Assembly: GCF_009497775.1 (NCBI RefSeq) | Contig: NZ_CP031012.1 | Coordinates: 1 to 64,000, forward strand | Length of the DNA: 64,000 nucleotides | Direction of reading: 5' to 3' | DNA from: Alcaligenes faecalis | GTDB taxonomy: Bacteria; Pseudomonadota; Gammaproteobacteria; Burkholderiales; Burkholderiaceae_B | Shown here: positions 35,891-45,308 of the stretch, in pieces | How the letters are laid out: every line of letters begins with the position of its first letter | Numbering within the stretch: the stretch's first letter is position 1 | Notes under the pieces: generated by a model | What the model was told of the DNA's origin: nothing | Databases searched by the model: none | The model's input: only the letters and a program-made list of their open reading frames with translations | Made by a program: the position numbers and the translations under genes

Positions 35891-36154
35891 CTGTCAGCAG
35901 GTAGTTTCAACCCGGCTATCTAGCGAAATACATGCCCAGGCCATGACTTTTCCATATAAATATATAGACTAAAGTCCGTACAAATAAACCGACAATCCAC
36001 GTCGGTGTTTTCCCTTAAATTGGTGCGTATCCCCCTGTAGGTGCTGGTTATAAGGTCATTATCAATCCATATTTCCATAGACAAGTATCGGCTCCTTATT
36101 ATATTGTTCGTATCAAACAACAATTATGTCCGGTCAATTAATAGGAGCAGGTCC
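35891..36154. other. AT-rich intergenic region upstream of the liv-type operon
   Basis: There is no gene. It contains a small hairpin at 35988-36011 and TTATTATATT (about 36096-36105) as a possible -10. A TTGTT/AACAA inverted repeat at 36104-36120 could bind the GntR/UTRA regulator of the operon. The promoter of livK must lie here. Confidence 0.45.
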
Positions 36155-37312
36155 ATGAAAAACGGGATACGGGGTGTACTGGCAGCAGCAGGGATGGTGG
36201 CTGCGCTGGGCGCGCAGGCTCAAACGCTCAAGCTGGGTGTGGTAGGAGGCATGACAGGTCCAGGCGCGCCCTGGGGTCTGGCTATTGATGGTGGCGTGAA
36301 AATCGCCGTGGATGAAATCAATCAGGCCGGTGGCCTGGAAGTGGGCGACAAGAAGTACAAGGTTGAAGTGCTGACCTACGACGACCACTACAAGGCAGCG
36401 GATGCAGTAACCGCCACCAATCGTCTGATCGATCAGGACGAAGTGAAATACATCATCGGTCCTATTGGCTCGGCTTCGGTCATGGCCATGAAGCCGATTA
36501 CCGAGCGCAACAAGGTCATCATGCTGTCCAACAGCTACTCGACCGAAGTGCTGGATGCGAACACGCAATACATGTTCCGCGTGCTGCCTACGCAGTACGA
36601 ATACAACCGTCAGTTGATCGGCTGGTTGAAGCAGGAACGCCCCGAGCTGAAGCGTCTGGCGATCTTGTCGCCTAACGATGCGACCGGCTGGAGCACGCAG
36701 AAGATCCAGACCGCTGCTTACAAGGACGCCGGTTACGACGTGGCTGAAACCAAGTTCTTCGAGCGCTCGCAAAACGATTTCCGCACCTTGCTGACCAGCA
36801 TTCTGGCCAAGAACGTGGACTTCATCGAACTGGATACGGTGCCACCTGGCCCGGCCGGTATTGTGATACGTCAGGCACGTGAAATGGGCTTCAAAGGCCA
36901 GTTCACCAAGTTTGGCGGCAATAACGTGGCTGAAACCGTGAAGTCTGCCGGTGCAGAAAACGCTCAGGGCACCCTGGTGTACCTGTCGGCCGACCCATCC
37001 AGTGAGCCCTACCAGAAGCTGAGCCAGGCTTACGCCAAGGTCCACAGCAACAGCATGGATGACTTCGTTTTCTACTTCTACGATGCCACCCGCCTGCTGT
37101 TCAAAGCCATTAACGAAGCTGGCACCGTGGACGATACCGATGCCGTGCGTGCCCGCATTGAAGCCAATAGCAGCTTTGACGGCATTCAAGGCGCGATTGT
37201 CTGGGGCGGCAAGGATGTCTATGGCGTGAACCACCAGATCGCAACCCCGGCCTACCTGGGCGTGATCGAGGATGGCAAGGCCAAGGTCATCAACAAGTTC
37301 GACGCCCGCTAA
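36155..37312 (+). CDS. ABC transporter branched-chain amino acid-type substrate-binding protein
   Basis: This 385-residue periplasmic receptor of the LivK/type I fold family has a signal peptide ending near GAQAQ. Residues such as YIIGPIGSASVMAM and FRVLPTQYEYNRQL are typical. I chose the ATG at 36155 (AGGAG 8 bases upstream); upstream in-frame ATG codons lack a signal peptide and ribosome-binding site. It heads a nine-gene operon with permeases, fused ATPases and acyl-CoA enzymes, so the ligand is more likely an aromatic or branched carboxylate than an amino acid (inference). Confidence 0.9.
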   Translation: MKNGIRGVLAAAGMVAALGAQAQTLKLGVVGGMTGPGAPWGLAIDGGVKIAVDEINQAGGLEVGDKKYKVEVLTYDDHYKAADAVTATNRLIDQDEVKYIIGPIGSASVMAMKPITERNKVIMLSNSYSTEVLDANTQYMFRVLPTQYEYNRQLIGWLKQERPELKRLAILSPNDATGWSTQKIQTAAYKDAGYDVAETKFFERSQNDFRTLLTSILAKNVDFIELDTVPPGPAGIVIRQAREMGFKGQFTKFGGNNVAETVKSAGAENAQGTLVYLSADPSSEPYQKLSQAYAKVHSNSMDDFVFYFYDATRLLFKAINEAGTVDDTDAVRARIEANSSFDGIQGAIVWGGKDVYGVNHQIATPAYLGVIEDGKAKVINKFDAR

Positions 37313-37379
37313 TTACCGGTTTTGTTTCAGTACGCACTCCGCCACGGCGGTGGAGTGCACCTTGATACGGTTAGCAATT

Positions 37380-38237
37380 ATGCAGATCGCAATGCAAATC
37401 GCCATCATCGCCCTGATGTCCACTTTCGTGTACGCCCTGGTAGCCCTGGGTTTCACGCTGGTGTTTGGCATCTTGCGGGTGGTGAACTTCGCTCACGGCG
37501 AGTTCTACATGCTGGGCGCTTACGCCATGTATGTGTTTTATGGTCAGTTTGGCTGGCCCTACCTGCCCTCTATCGCGGCCGCTGCCGTGCTGGTGGGATT
37601 CCTGGGTTTACTGGCTGAACGTGGCCTGTTCCGTCGCTTTGTGGGCGACGAGATGGGCGGCATGATCATGTCCCTGGCTTTGGCGATTACCTTGCAGGCC
37701 GGGATCTCGCTGCTGTTCTCGGTGGACGAGCAATCGGTACGCCGTCCGGTGGAAGGTGCCTGGCAAATTGGCCAAGCCTTTTTCGCCAAGGACCAATTGC
37801 TGATCGTAGGCATGAGTGTGCTGGCGCTGGCTGCCTTCTATTTTCTGATCGAGCGTACCCGTATCGGCATGACGATACGTGCGGTGGCGCAGGACCGGGA
37901 AGTGGCACGTCTGCAAGGCGTCAGTTCCTGGAAGATCATGGCCTTCACCTTTGCCTTGAGCTGCGGCCTGGCCGGTTTGTCGGGTGCCCTGATGGCGCCG
38001 GTCTACACCGTGCACCCCTATATGGGCGAAGCCGTGGTGGTGAAAGCCTTCATTATTGTGGTTCTGGGTGGTCTGGGCAGCTTGCCCGGTGCAGTGGTTG
38101 CCGCCCTGATTCTGAGTGTCACCGAGGCCGTGGCGTCCACCTTCTATAACGCGACCGTAGCCACCATGTTGTCCTTCCTGATCGTGATGGCCGTGTTGCT
38201 GGTCAAACCCAGCGGTTTGATGGGGAAATCGTCATGA
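37380..38237 (+). CDS. ABC transporter permease, LivH type
   Basis: This 285-residue inner-membrane permease has the conserved TLVFGILRVVNFAHGEFYMLGAY and AQDREVARLQGVSSWKIMAFTFALSCGLAG of LivH. The exact start is uncertain. The ATG at 37380 has no clear ribosome-binding site, while an in-frame TTG at 37362 follows TGGAG with 6-base spacing and would add six residues. It overlaps livM by 4 bases. Confidence 0.9.
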   Translation: MQIAMQIAIIALMSTFVYALVALGFTLVFGILRVVNFAHGEFYMLGAYAMYVFYGQFGWPYLPSIAAAAVLVGFLGLLAERGLFRRFVGDEMGGMIMSLALAITLQAGISLLFSVDEQSVRRPVEGAWQIGQAFFAKDQLLIVGMSVLALAAFYFLIERTRIGMTIRAVAQDREVARLQGVSSWKIMAFTFALSCGLAGLSGALMAPVYTVHPYMGEAVVVKAFIIVVLGGLGSLPGAVVAALILSVTEAVASTFYNATVATMLSFLIVMAVLLVKPSGLMGKSS

Positions 38238-39214
38238 GCGCGATCAAAACTGCTTCTTTCTATCCGCGCGATGGCGCCCTGCAATGGGTCTGGCATGCCG
38301 TCGTGGTCGCGGTGCTGCTGGGCTGGCCCGTGTGGGCCGGACAGCCTCGCTTTGCCCTGCATCTGGCCATCATGGTGTCGCTGTACGCCTGCCTGGCCAT
38401 GAGCATGAATCTGGTTTTGCGTATCGGCCAGCTCTCGCTGGCGCATGGTGCCTTGTTCGGGCTGGGGGCGTATGCCTCGGCCATTTTGAGTCGAGATTAT
38501 GGCTGGTCCTTTCCAGCCGCGTTTTTGGGCGCCGGAGTACTGACGGCAGCATTAGCTGTGATCACCGGTCCCATTTTTATGCGTATCAAGGGTGTGCATT
38601 TCGCGCTCTTGACCTTCGCTCTGGGCGAAGCCGTGGTGCTGTGCTTTATCGAGTTCCACGAACTGTTTGGCGGCAATAACGGCTTTGGGCAGATTCCGTC
38701 CCTGCAAGCCAGCTTGCCGATTCCTGAAGGGCGTTACGGCGTTTATCTGGTGACGGTCAGCTTTGCCTTGGTGGTGTATTTCGTGCTGCGGGCCTTGTAT
38801 CGCCGCGAATGGGGCATGGTGGCGGACTCCCTGCATCAGAACGAGCAACTGGTGCGTTCCGGTGGTTTGAATGTGCTGCGCTTTCGGGTCAGTGTGTTTG
38901 TCCTCAGTGCCTTGATTGCCGGTTGGACGGGCAGCTTGTACGCCCACTATCAAGGCTATATCTCGCCCGATTCCTTCGGGTTCTGGACAGCGGTGAACGC
39001 CGTCATCATGAATGTGCTGGGTGGCGTGGGTGCCCTGGCTGGAGCCGTGGTGGGGGCTGCCATCCTGATCCCTTTGCCCGAATTACTGCGCGACTTGCAG
39101 CAGTACCAGCGCCTGATCTATGGCCTGACGTTGATTCTGCTGCTCTTGTTCATGCCGCAAGGTTTGGCGGGTCTGTGGCGTAAGTGGCGCGGCGCGCGCA
39201 AGGAGGCAGCATGA
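38234..39214 (+). CDS. ABC transporter permease, LivM type
   Basis: This 326-residue second membrane subunit has the LivM signature MNLVLRIGQLSLAHGALFGLGAYASAIL and the C-terminal GGVGALAGAVVGAAILIPLPE. It overlaps the genes on both sides by 4 bases, showing tight coupling in the order binding protein, LivH, LivM, ATPases. Confidence 0.92.
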   Translation: MSAIKTASFYPRDGALQWVWHAVVVAVLLGWPVWAGQPRFALHLAIMVSLYACLAMSMNLVLRIGQLSLAHGALFGLGAYASAILSRDYGWSFPAAFLGAGVLTAALAVITGPIFMRIKGVHFALLTFALGEAVVLCFIEFHELFGGNNGFGQIPSLQASLPIPEGRYGVYLVTVSFALVVYFVLRALYRREWGMVADSLHQNEQLVRSGGLNVLRFRVSVFVLSALIAGWTGSLYAHYQGYISPDSFGFWTAVNAVIMNVLGGVGALAGAVVGAAILIPLPELLRDLQQYQRLIYGLTLILLLLFMPQGLAGLWRKWRGARKEAA

Positions 39215-40818
39215 GCGTGCAATTGAATGTTCAGGGTCTTAGCCGACATTTTGGTGGTATCCGTGCGGTGGACGAGGTGTCCTTCAGCACGGCTCCCGGC
39301 CAGATTACCGGCGTGATTGGCCCCAACGGCGCCGGTAAAACCACGCTGTTCAATCTGATTGCCGGTACGACCAAGCCCAGCGCGGGTGCTGTCACCATGG
39401 ATGGTGCCGCCATTACGGGTCGCCCGGCCGCGGCCTTGGCGCGCCAGGGTCTGGTGCGTACCTTCCAGATGACGCATGTATTTGCAGGCCACACGGTCTT
39501 TGAAAACCTGTACCGTGCGGCCCTGTTCCGTCAGTTTCCTTCACCCTGGTCGCTGTTCAACCCCTGGGGTGTGCGCCGTGGCCGCCAGGAAGCGGCGCGA
39601 CAGGCAGAACACGCTTTGGCCTTGATTGGCCTGGAGTCTGTAGCCAATGAGCAGGCCGATTCGCTGGCCTACGGCTTACAGAAGATTTTGGGTGTGGGCA
39701 TGGCCCTGACAGCCATGCCCCGCCTTCTTTTAATGGATGAGCCCGCTGCTGGCCTGAACCCGGTGGAAACCGTGGCCATGGCTGACCTGATTGAACGCAT
39801 CCACGCCAGTGGCATTGATGTGGTGGTGGTCGAGCACGATATGGGCCTGGTGATGCGTCTGTGCCAAAAGCTGGTGGTGCTGGTCAACGGTCGTTTGCTG
39901 GCCGAAGGCCCGACCGCGCAAGTGCGTCAGGACCCGCGGGTGATTGAAGCTTATCTGGGTGCGGATCTGGACAAGGAACCTGGGCTGGAACCGCCTGTGG
40001 ATGCCCGCGCATTGCAAAATGGCATGGGCCGCCCGGCCTCGGTCTCTACAGCTGCTCAGGGAGCGCCCAAGGCCAGCAAGCCTGCTCCCATGCTGGAAAT
40101 CAAGGATTTGAGTGTGTCCTATGGCGCAGTGCGAGCCTTGGACAAGGTCAGTTTTGCGGTGGAAGAAGCCAGTGTGTGCGCCGTGATCGGGGCTAATGGC
40201 GCGGGTAAATCTACCCTGATGAAAGCCATTAGCGGTCTGGTACCGGTTGCCGGAGGAGAAATCCTGCTGGAAGGCCAGCCTATCCAGAACCTGAGCGCAG
40301 AGCGCCGTGTGAATCTGGGTATCGCCCTGTCGCCGGAAGGCCGTCGCTTGTTCCCTGAACTGACCGTGCGCGAGAACCTCTTGATGGGGGCGTATCTGCG
40401 CCGCGATCAGGCCGACATTACGGTGGATCTGGAACGTATTTACGGTTACTTCCCGCGCCTGCTGGAGCGTGAGCAAAGCCAGGGGCGTCACCTCTCGGGT
40501 GGCGAGCAGCAAATGTGCGCGATTGGCCGTGCCCTGATGTCCCGGCCTCGTCTGCTCTTGCTGGATGAGCCCTCTTTGGGTCTGGCCCCGGCGGTCACGT
40601 TGGAAGTGGCCCGCGCGATTCGCCAGATCAGCCAGGACGGCACCACGATTGTGCTGGTGGAGCAAAACGCTCGTCTGGCCTTGAAGCTGTCCAACCATGC
40701 CGTTGTGCTGGAAACCGGGCGCTTGAGCCTGGCGGGCGACAGCAAAGACATCATGAATAACCCACAAATTGCAGCGGCCTATCTGGGTCACGCTGCAGAG
40801 GCTTCGCATCATGCCTAA
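39211..40818 (+). CDS. Fused LivG-LivF ABC ATPase (two nucleotide-binding domains in one chain)
   Basis: This 535-residue protein carries both ATPases of a Liv-type importer in one polypeptide. Domain 1 (about 1-255) is LivG-like with Walker A GPNGAGKTT at 37-45 and LLLMDEPAAGLN. Its signature region reads LAYGLQKILGVG instead of LSGGQ, as is common in LivG. A linker of about 35 residues rich in Ala/Pro/Ser follows. Domain 2 (about 292-535) is LivF-like with GANGAGKST near 327, a canonical LSGGEQQM and LLLLDEPSLGLAP. These are usually two genes. I chose the ATG at 39211 after AAGGAGG; it overlaps livM. Confidence 0.92.
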   Translation: MSVQLNVQGLSRHFGGIRAVDEVSFSTAPGQITGVIGPNGAGKTTLFNLIAGTTKPSAGAVTMDGAAITGRPAAALARQGLVRTFQMTHVFAGHTVFENLYRAALFRQFPSPWSLFNPWGVRRGRQEAARQAEHALALIGLESVANEQADSLAYGLQKILGVGMALTAMPRLLLMDEPAAGLNPVETVAMADLIERIHASGIDVVVVEHDMGLVMRLCQKLVVLVNGRLLAEGPTAQVRQDPRVIEAYLGADLDKEPGLEPPVDARALQNGMGRPASVSTAAQGAPKASKPAPMLEIKDLSVSYGAVRALDKVSFAVEEASVCAVIGANGAGKSTLMKAISGLVPVAGGEILLEGQPIQNLSAERRVNLGIALSPEGRRLFPELTVRENLLMGAYLRRDQADITVDLERIYGYFPRLLEREQSQGRHLSGGEQQMCAIGRALMSRPRLLLLDEPSLGLAPAVTLEVARAIRQISQDGTTIVLVEQNARLALKLSNHAVVLETGRLSLAGDSKDIMNNPQIAAAYLGHAAEASHHA

Positions 40819-42328
40819 TATTTACCAGGTCGCCATGTTTAATGCCGAGCGCTACCCAGACAAGGTAGCGGTCTCGGACGAGCGCCAGGCCCTGTCCTTT
40901 GGCCAGTTTTGCGCCCGTGCGCGCGCCTTGTCGGCCTATTTGAAAGGCTTGGGTGTACAGCCAGGGGATCGGGTGGCCATCATGACGCCCAATTCCATCG
41001 ACTACCTGGCCTTGCTGCATGCCACGGCCGTAGGCGGTTTTTCTCTGGTGCCGGTGAACACCCGTTATGGCGCTGCCGAACTGCGTTACTTGCTGGACGA
41101 TGCCCAGCCTACCGTGTGCATTGTGGACCCGGCCTACCGTCCCTTGCGCGAGCAGATCGAGGCTGAAGGCGGCTTGAACAGTGCCGTGCAGTGGCTGGAA
41201 CACCTGCCTGAGTCCTTGCCCGATCACCGTGCGGATGACCCGGTGCAGCATCGCTTTGGCCGTGTGGGGGATGAGGATGTTGCCATCATCATGTACACCT
41301 CCGGTACGACCTCGGCACCCAAGGGAGCCATGCTGACGCACGGCAATTTGTCGGCCAATGCCGTGAACTACATCATGGAGCTGGGCATTGATGCCAACAG
41401 CCGCTCCTTGCTGGCGACGCCCTTGTTTCACATTGGTGGTTTCGGGGTGGTGAATGGCCCCATTTTGTATGCCGGTGGCAGCTTGCATGTGGTGCCGCGC
41501 TTCGAGGCCGATGCGGTCATGGACGCGCTGCGTCTGTACCAGCCTACGCATGTGTTTTTGTTGTCGGCCATGTGGGTGGGTTTGACCGATCACCCTGAGT
41601 TCAAAGCGCTGTCCCTGCCCGGTGCCCAGTTTGTGCAAACCGCGGCTGCGCCTTTGGGTCAGTGGCGTCAGGATTTGATCCGTACCGTGTTTCCCAATGC
41701 TGAATTCAGCTGGGGCTTTGGCATGACGGAAAGCTGTGTCACCACCATCAAGAATCGCTACACGCAGGAGATTCTGGAGCACCCTGGTTCCATCGGTTAC
41801 CTGTGGCGGCATGTGCAGTATCGACTGGTCGATGCCGACGGCAAGGTGCTGCCCGATCAGCGCGGACCGGGCGAAATGCAGGTGCGTGGCCCGACTGTGT
41901 TTAAAGGCTATTGGCGGCAGCCCGAGCTGACCGCCCAGGTGCTGGATGCGGATGGCTGGTTGCACACGGGTGATTTGATTCGGGTGGACGATGAAGGCTT
42001 TGCCTATTTCATGGGCCGCAGCAAAGATATGATCAAGACAGGTGGCGAAAACGTGGCCGCGCTGGAAGTGGAAAACTGTCTGGCCAGCCACACCGATGTA
42101 CGCGAGGCCGCCGCCTTTGGCCTGCCCCACGAGTATTGGGGCGAAGAGCTGGTTGCTGCGATTGTGCCTGCCAATGGCCGTGAGCCGGATGTGGAAGTCT
42201 TGCGCGAGTTTTGCCGGGAAAAACTGTCCAGCTTTAAAGTACCCAAACGCATCTTTATTGTGGATTCCCTGCCCCAGTCCTCTTCGGGCAAAGTGCAGAA
42301 GTTCCTTCTTCGACAAAGGTATGTCTGA
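40811..42328 (+). CDS. AMP-dependent acyl-CoA ligase
   Basis: This 505-residue ANL-superfamily enzyme activates a carboxylic acid to its CoA thioester via an acyl-adenylate. Motifs in order: MYTSGTTSAPKGAMLTHGNL (P-loop-like A3), WGFGMTESC (A5), HTGDLIRVDDEGFAYFMGR (A7/A8) and SSSGKVQK with the catalytic Lys (A10). It overlaps the fused ATPase gene by 8 bases, so the imported acid is probably activated at once. The chain class (aryl, aryl-alkanoic, medium-chain) cannot be told here. Confidence 0.92.
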   Translation: MPNIYQVAMFNAERYPDKVAVSDERQALSFGQFCARARALSAYLKGLGVQPGDRVAIMTPNSIDYLALLHATAVGGFSLVPVNTRYGAAELRYLLDDAQPTVCIVDPAYRPLREQIEAEGGLNSAVQWLEHLPESLPDHRADDPVQHRFGRVGDEDVAIIMYTSGTTSAPKGAMLTHGNLSANAVNYIMELGIDANSRSLLATPLFHIGGFGVVNGPILYAGGSLHVVPRFEADAVMDALRLYQPTHVFLLSAMWVGLTDHPEFKALSLPGAQFVQTAAAPLGQWRQDLIRTVFPNAEFSWGFGMTESCVTTIKNRYTQEILEHPGSIGYLWRHVQYRLVDADGKVLPDQRGPGEMQVRGPTVFKGYWRQPELTAQVLDADGWLHTGDLIRVDDEGFAYFMGRSKDMIKTGGENVAALEVENCLASHTDVREAAAFGLPHEYWGEELVAAIVPANGREPDVEVLREFCREKLSSFKVPKRIFIVDSLPQSSSGKVQKFLLRQRYV

Positions 42329-42699
42329 TGCTGACTTCTTTATCTCTGTTTGACCCTGTTGTGCTGGCTGCATGGGCCAAGCGCGCCCGCGCCGATGATT
42401 TTGTACGGCAGCACAGTGTTCTGGCCGATGTTTGCGTGGCGCTGCGCAATACCGACACCGGCGAGCATATTTGGCTGGCCGTGTCAGAACAGGATGTGCA
42501 GGTGGGCACAGGCCCGCGCGAGGTGCCGTTCTGGCTGGAAGGCGATAGTGCCGCCTTTGCGGATCTGGCCCAGGGCTTTCCATTTAACCGGCTGGTGCGT
42601 CAGCACCGACTGGTTGTGGGCGGCGATTTGCGCGCCTGCGTGCAGAACTGGATGTTGTTGTACGCCCTGACCCGTCTGACGGGCGAGCTGGAGGTCTGA
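42328..42699 (+). CDS. Small protein of unknown function in the acyl-CoA operon
   Basis: This 123-residue protein is not recognised. It is predicted soluble, without a signal peptide. The central part (VPFWLEGDSAAFADLAQGFPFN followed by RLVRQHRLVVGGD) faintly resembles the SCP-2 sterol-carrier fold, which binds acyl chains, but I would not name it on this. It overlaps the CoA ligase stop by one base and precedes the hydrolase by 2 bases, so it is firmly in the operon. Codon use looks like its neighbours. Confidence 0.7.
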   Translation: MLTSLSLFDPVVLAAWAKRARADDFVRQHSVLADVCVALRNTDTGEHIWLAVSEQDVQVGTGPREVPFWLEGDSAAFADLAQGFPFNRLVRQHRLVVGGDLRACVQNWMLLYALTRLTGELEV

Positions 42700-42701
42700 T
42701 C

Positions 42702-43502
42702 ATGCCTTATGTGACAACTGCGGACGGTATCCGCGCTTATTACGATCTGGCCGGTTCCGGTCCGGCCTTGGTGATGGTGCATGGTGCCAGTCAGGACAGC
42801 CTGTCCTGGCAATATGTGCTGGACCACTTTGCGCCTTTTTACACGGTGTATGCCCTGGATTTGCCCGGTCACGGCAAGAGCGGCATGCCAGTGGGTGGCC
42901 CTCATACTGCCACCCCGCAAAACGCCCAGTATCTGCTGCAATTTCTGGATGCGGCGGGTATTCAGGACCCGGTCCTGATGGGCCATTCCATGGGCGGGGG
43001 CGTTGTCGCCCAGGCCGCTGCCCTGGCACCCGAGCGTATTCGTGGCCTGGTGCTGGTCGATGGCGCTTCAGTGAATGTGGTGAAGTCCTCCGGCTATAAC
43101 CCGCGCATTCTGGAGATGGCGCGTATCAATCCGGGTGACTGGTTTGAAGTGACCTTCCGCACCTTGATGGGCACCCTGTCCGACCCGGCCCGCGCGCTGG
43201 AAGTGGTGACGGACGCCCGACGTTGCATTCCGGCGGTAGCCTTTGCGGATATCTGCGCCTTTGGCGGTTTCCGCATGGAGCAGATTCTGGACGATATTCG
43301 CTGCCCGGTGGTGATTGTGGAGGGGGGCGAGGACTGGTCCGTGCCGCCAGAGTCCGCCAGAGAGGTCGAACGCTTGCTGCGAGAAGGCAAAGTTCCGGTG
43401 GAATATATAGAATGGCCGGGCATCGGGCATTTTCCCCAAAGTGAATGTCCTGAGCAGTTCACCCGCGACACCCTGGCTGCGATGCGCCGCCTGTCTCTTT
43501 AA
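42702..43502 (+). CDS. Alpha/beta hydrolase
   Basis: This 266-residue serine hydrolase has HGASQDSLSW at the oxyanion hole, GHSMGGG as nucleophile elbow, VVEGGEDWSVPP with the acidic residue and PGIGHFPQSE with the catalytic His. It resembles C-C bond and ester hydrolases of aromatic degradation, but also thioesterases and lactonases. In this operon a ring-opened or lactone intermediate or CoA ester are possible substrates. Confidence 0.88.
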   Translation: MPYVTTADGIRAYYDLAGSGPALVMVHGASQDSLSWQYVLDHFAPFYTVYALDLPGHGKSGMPVGGPHTATPQNAQYLLQFLDAAGIQDPVLMGHSMGGGVVAQAAALAPERIRGLVLVDGASVNVVKSSGYNPRILEMARINPGDWFEVTFRTLMGTLSDPARALEVVTDARRCIPAVAFADICAFGGFRMEQILDDIRCPVVIVEGGEDWSVPPESAREVERLLREGKVPVEYIEWPGIGHFPQSECPEQFTRDTLAAMRRLSL

Positions 43503-43514
43503 GCTGAAAACCGT

Positions 43515-44282
43515 ATGGCAAACACCGAATCCCAGTCCAGCGCCAAGCCAACCCTGTATCAGAACATGAGCGATCGCTTGTTGGAGCTGATCCGTTCGGG
43601 CCATTATCCCGTCGGTTCCAAGCTGCCCACCGAGATGGAGTTGTGCGAGATGTACGGGGTAGGTCGGCACACGGCGCGTGAAGCCATACGCAAGCTGACC
43701 GATCTGGGTTTGATCGAGCGGCGTCGCCGTGCCGGTACGACCGTCATTCGCCAGCATCCCAAGCCGCAGTTTGGCCTGGCGCTGGACACCACGGACCAGT
43801 TGCAGCGCTATCTGGAATTTACCGATCTGCACGTGCATAAAAAGGCGGTCTGTTTGGACAAGCAGCCGCCTGAAACCGCGCTGGACGGTGATCCGGCGGA
43901 TTGGGTGAAGGTGGAAACCTATCGCAGTGTGCCGGGCAGCAAGCGCGGTATTTCCTGGACAGATATTTATCTGCGCAAGGAATACCAGGCGGTGGCGGAG
44001 TTGATTTCGACTCAGCCCGGCGGTGTGTATCCGCTGCTGGAAGAGCATTGTGGCGAAGTGGTGGAGACCATCGAAATGGAAATTTCCGCTTCGCGTTTTC
44101 CGCCACATGTTGCCCGCTTTCTGGGTTACGAGGACTCCGATCCTGCGTTGCTGATTATCCGTACCTTCCGCAATCTGGCGGGCAAGGTCATGGAAGTGGC
44201 CGTCAGCTTTTACCCACCTTATGAATTCCGCTACGTCACGCGCTTGTCGCGCAGTGATGGGAGCCACCGCTCGCAGAGCTGA
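43515..44282 (+). CDS. GntR family regulator, UTRA (HutC) subfamily
   Basis: This 255-residue regulator has an N-terminal winged helix (LYQNMSDRLLELIRSGHYPVG, GVGRHTAREAIRKLTDLGLIE) and a C-terminal UTRA ligand-binding domain of chorismate-lyase fold. UTRA proteins usually sense a pathway substrate or product. It is embedded in the operon, between hydrolase and enoyl-CoA hydratase genes, implying autoregulation of the whole set. Confidence 0.88.
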   Translation: MANTESQSSAKPTLYQNMSDRLLELIRSGHYPVGSKLPTEMELCEMYGVGRHTAREAIRKLTDLGLIERRRRAGTTVIRQHPKPQFGLALDTTDQLQRYLEFTDLHVHKKAVCLDKQPPETALDGDPADWVKVETYRSVPGSKRGISWTDIYLRKEYQAVAELISTQPGGVYPLLEEHCGEVVETIEMEISASRFPPHVARFLGYEDSDPALLIIRTFRNLAGKVMEVAVSFYPPYEFRYVTRLSRSDGSHRSQS

Positions 44283-44309
44283 TTTTTCCGAACCTTTGGG
44301 GAGACATTC

Positions 44310-45098
44310 ATGAAACGCAAATATGGCCGCAGTGTGACGGTCAAGGTGACGGGCGACCATGCGCTGGTGCGCTTTGATCGCGGCGTTAATCGTAATGCTA
44401 TTGATCAGGACACTTTGCTGGCCCTGACGCAGGTGGCGCAGGATCTGGCCTTGTCGCTGGAGATTCACACCGTGGTGCTGACCGGGGCCAAGGATATTTT
44501 CTCGGCCGGGATTGATCTGAAAGACCCGCAAAAGTGGAACGATGAGCAGGCTGGCTTGCTGGAGCGTCGGGATGTGGCCCAGCGTGGTGCGCGTTTGTGC
44601 CGTTTGTGGGAAGAGCTGCCACAGCTGACCATTGCCGCGATTGAAGGTGCCGCTGTAGGTGGCTCGGTGGCCTTGGCACTGGCTTGCGATTGGCGTGTGG
44701 CCTCGCAGACATCCTTCCTGTATCTGCCTGAAGCCAAGGTGGGCCTGAACATGGGCTGGGGTGCCATTCCACGCATGGTGAACATGCTGGGTGCGGCCCG
44801 TACCAAACGTGCCATCTTGCTGGCCGAACGCTTCGGTGCTGAACAGGCGCTGGACTGGGGCTTGCTGGATGAAGTCTGTGAACCCGGTCAGGCCGTGGCA
44901 GTGGCGCAGTCTTTGGCCGCGCGTGCTTCGGAGTCGCCTGCGGCGATTATTCGCATGACCAAAGAGTCGGTGAATCAGGTAGCCAATGCCATGAACCGTC
45001 TGGGCATTTATATGGATGCCGATCAGGCGCTGGTGTGTCGCGACAGCGTAGAGGGAGCCCAGGCGCGTGCGGGTTTTTTGTCCGCGGGTCGGGCCTAG
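44310..45098 (+). CDS. Enoyl-CoA hydratase/isomerase family protein
   Basis: This 262-residue crotonase-fold enzyme has the oxyanion-hole segments TGAKDIFSAGIDLKD and IEGAAVGGSVALALACDWRVAS, followed by FLYLPEAKVGLNMGWG. Crotonase members hydrate, isomerise, cleave or decarboxylate acyl-CoAs. Where enoyl-CoA hydratases have a first catalytic Glu in the second segment this protein has GGSVALALACD, so the exact reaction is open. It is the last gene of the operon and would act after the CoA ligase. Confidence 0.88.
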   Translation: MKRKYGRSVTVKVTGDHALVRFDRGVNRNAIDQDTLLALTQVAQDLALSLEIHTVVLTGAKDIFSAGIDLKDPQKWNDEQAGLLERRDVAQRGARLCRLWEELPQLTIAAIEGAAVGGSVALALACDWRVASQTSFLYLPEAKVGLNMGWGAIPRMVNMLGAARTKRAILLAERFGAEQALDWGLLDEVCEPGQAVAVAQSLAARASESPAAIIRMTKESVNQVANAMNRLGIYMDADQALVCRDSVEGAQARAGFLSAGRA

Positions 45099-45221
45099 AT
45101 AAAACAGCCCCCCTTGGTAGTGTCCAGCGGGCCAGCGAGCATACCAGGAAACGGCATTTTGCCGGGCCGCGTTTGAGTGCGCTGCGGGCGCATCGTTTTT
45201 GATGTGTCAGAGAGTTCAATA

Positions 45222-45266
45222 AAAAGCCCCAGGACCGGAATAATGTGCCGGTCCTGGGGCTTTTGT
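45222..45266. terminator. Strong bidirectional terminator
   Basis: AAAAGCCCCAGGACCGG pairs perfectly with CCGGTCCTGGGGCTTTT, a 17-bp stem with flanking A and T runs. It separates the liv/acyl-CoA operon from the convergent autotransporter. Confidence 0.92.
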
Positions 45267-45308
45267 TTTGTCGTGTGCTGTGATGCACAGGGCTTGCTTT
45301 ACGCCGCC

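Noticed and set aside
40751..42583. 610-codon frame antisense to the CoA ligase
   Set aside because: It mirrors the ligase gene and has His/Gln/Gly-rich low-complexity translation typical of antisense frames.
43068..44531. 487-codon frame antisense to hydrolase, GntR/UTRA and crotonase genes
   Set aside because: It crosses three clear genes and has no family resemblance.
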